Assembly: GCF_010131535.1 (NCBI RefSeq)
Contig: NZ_WUBS01000015.1
Span: 1 to 64,000 of the forward strand
Origin: Acerihabitans arboris
GTDB lineage: Bacteria; Pseudomonadota; Gammaproteobacteria; Enterobacterales; Enterobacteriaceae
DNA length: 64,000 bases
Direction: 5' to 3'
In this document: piece after piece, positions 63,625-64,000 of the stretch
How the letters are laid out: each line of letters starts with the position of its first letter
Position numbering within the stretch: position 1 is the first letter of the stretch
Notes under the pieces: generated by a model
The model's input: the letters and a program-made list of their open reading frames with translations, nothing else
Database searches by the model: none
Told to the model about the DNA's origin: nothing
Program-made: the position numbers and the translations under genes

Positions 63625-63816
63625 ATGGCGAGTAAACCCCCTTACCCCCGTGAAGCCCATATCGTCAAGAAAGAGAAGGGGCTGCCGGGCAAAAGCAAAC
63701 CGGTATTTGAGCTGCGGGCGGACCACCCCAAGCCCGATACGCTTATCAGCGAGCATGATACCGAACAGGAAGCGCTGGACGCAAAAGAGCGTTACCAGGG
63801 TGAAGACAAGACCTGA
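63625..63816 (+). CDS. yaiA: YaiA family protein
   Basis: 63 residues, collinear with E. coli Yai[41 protein letters not shown] and EALDAKERY. Function unknown; usually transcribed with aroL. RBS AAGGAAGTGATT precedes the ATG. The usual aroM does not follow within the window. Confidence 0.93.
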   Translation: MASKPPYPREAHIVKKEKGLPGKSKPVFELRADHPKPDTLISEHDTEQEALDAKERYQGEDKT

Positions 63817-63827
63817 TGATTACCCCG

Positions 63828-63858
63828 CCGGGCCGCGTTGCGGTCCGGTTACTTTTTA
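63828..63858 (+). terminator. Terminator after yaiA
   Basis: Stem CCGGGCCGC / GCGGTCCGG (one G-U pair), 3-nt loop, then TTACTTTTTAT. Confidence 0.7.
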
Positions 63859-64000
63859 TACCGATATCCGCAGTGAATATTCTTTTTCCCGCTGGTTAAT
63901 AGATCCTGGGTTTGCATTCGGTATTTTTCTGCCTGCCCGACGGCATTTCTCGGTAATAAGGCGTGACAAATCCGGGATTCGCCTTTTACTATGAATGACT

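Noticed and set aside
1..64000. CRISPR array or toxin-antitoxin pair
   Set aside because: No regularly spaced repeats or cas genes were seen; no two-gene toxin-antitoxin signature was recognised, including next to dinB where E. coli has some.

Overview
The window is chromosomal DNA of a gamma-proteobacterium of the order Enterobacterales. About the first 24 kb follow the E. coli order around minutes 5-6 (tRNA-Asp, yafD, mltD, gloB, yafS, rnhA, dnaQ, tRNA-Asp, yafV, gmhA, yafJ, dpaA, dinB, pepD, gpt, frsA, crl, proB, proA, tRNA-Thr). Several E. coli genes are missing from that order (dkgB, yafC, yafE, ivy, fadE, the dinB-linked yaf genes, phoE), and other genes sit in the gaps. The GC-rich codon use, many gene scars and long gene-poor stretches fit a Sodalis/Pectobacteriaceae-like member; that placement is inference, since no 16S sequence is in view.

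Layout. 1-6 kb: tRNA-Asp, then cell-wall, glyoxalase and DNA-replication genes, then a second tRNA-Asp. 6-10 kb: a purine-ring catabolism insert (puuE, hpxZ, uraD, uraH) with a strong sigma-54 promoter and an apparent ATT start codon. 10-12 kb: a methionine aminotransferase/omega-amidase pair behind a possible MetJ operator. 12-23 kb: conserved housekeeping genes, including LexA-controlled dinB and the proline genes. 23.6-27.9 kb: a tRNA-Thr with an IS3-type scar and an integrase scar, a second peptide deformylase, a lipoprotein, a CsbD/DUF883-like protein, and a two-gene scar from what looks like a polysaccharide locus.

28-36 kb: a six-gene leftward sugar locus with LacI regulator, periplasmic binding protein, ATPase, permease, an unrecognised 455-residue protein and a PfkB-family kinase. 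Twin palindromic operators lie 21 bp apart upstream of the regulator, and an Asp/Glu-racemase-like gene runs the other way. 36-40 kb: phosphonoacetate hydrolase-like gene facing a GntR regulator, and a metallo-beta-lactamase-fold protein facing a TetR regulator. 40-43.6 kb: a reduced phage-like module (candidate sRNA, S24/CI-type repressor, repeated operator elements, PerC-like protein, holin, small secreted cysteine protein, LexA-controlled DinI).

43.6-53.5 kb: a YeeE/YedE sulfur-transport pair, a YD-repeat secreted protein, yecH, a newly called AzuC-like 27-residue protein with a perfect CRP site, thioesterase, SDR, LysR, an orphan family-5 binding protein, a fatty acid desaturase with a truncated PhnD-like ORF, a second candidate sRNA and an extensin-like protein. 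53.7-64 kb: a stand-alone second elongation factor G, an autotransporter pseudogene with three in-frame stops, a DUF2076 protein, ydfZ behind an FNR site, queH, yhjX behind a YpdB-type direct repeat, a Rieske/FAD reductase, aroL and yaiA.

The best candidates for something not yet described are the sugar operon with its unknown protein, the repressor/PerC/holin module with its operators, and the two candidate small RNAs.
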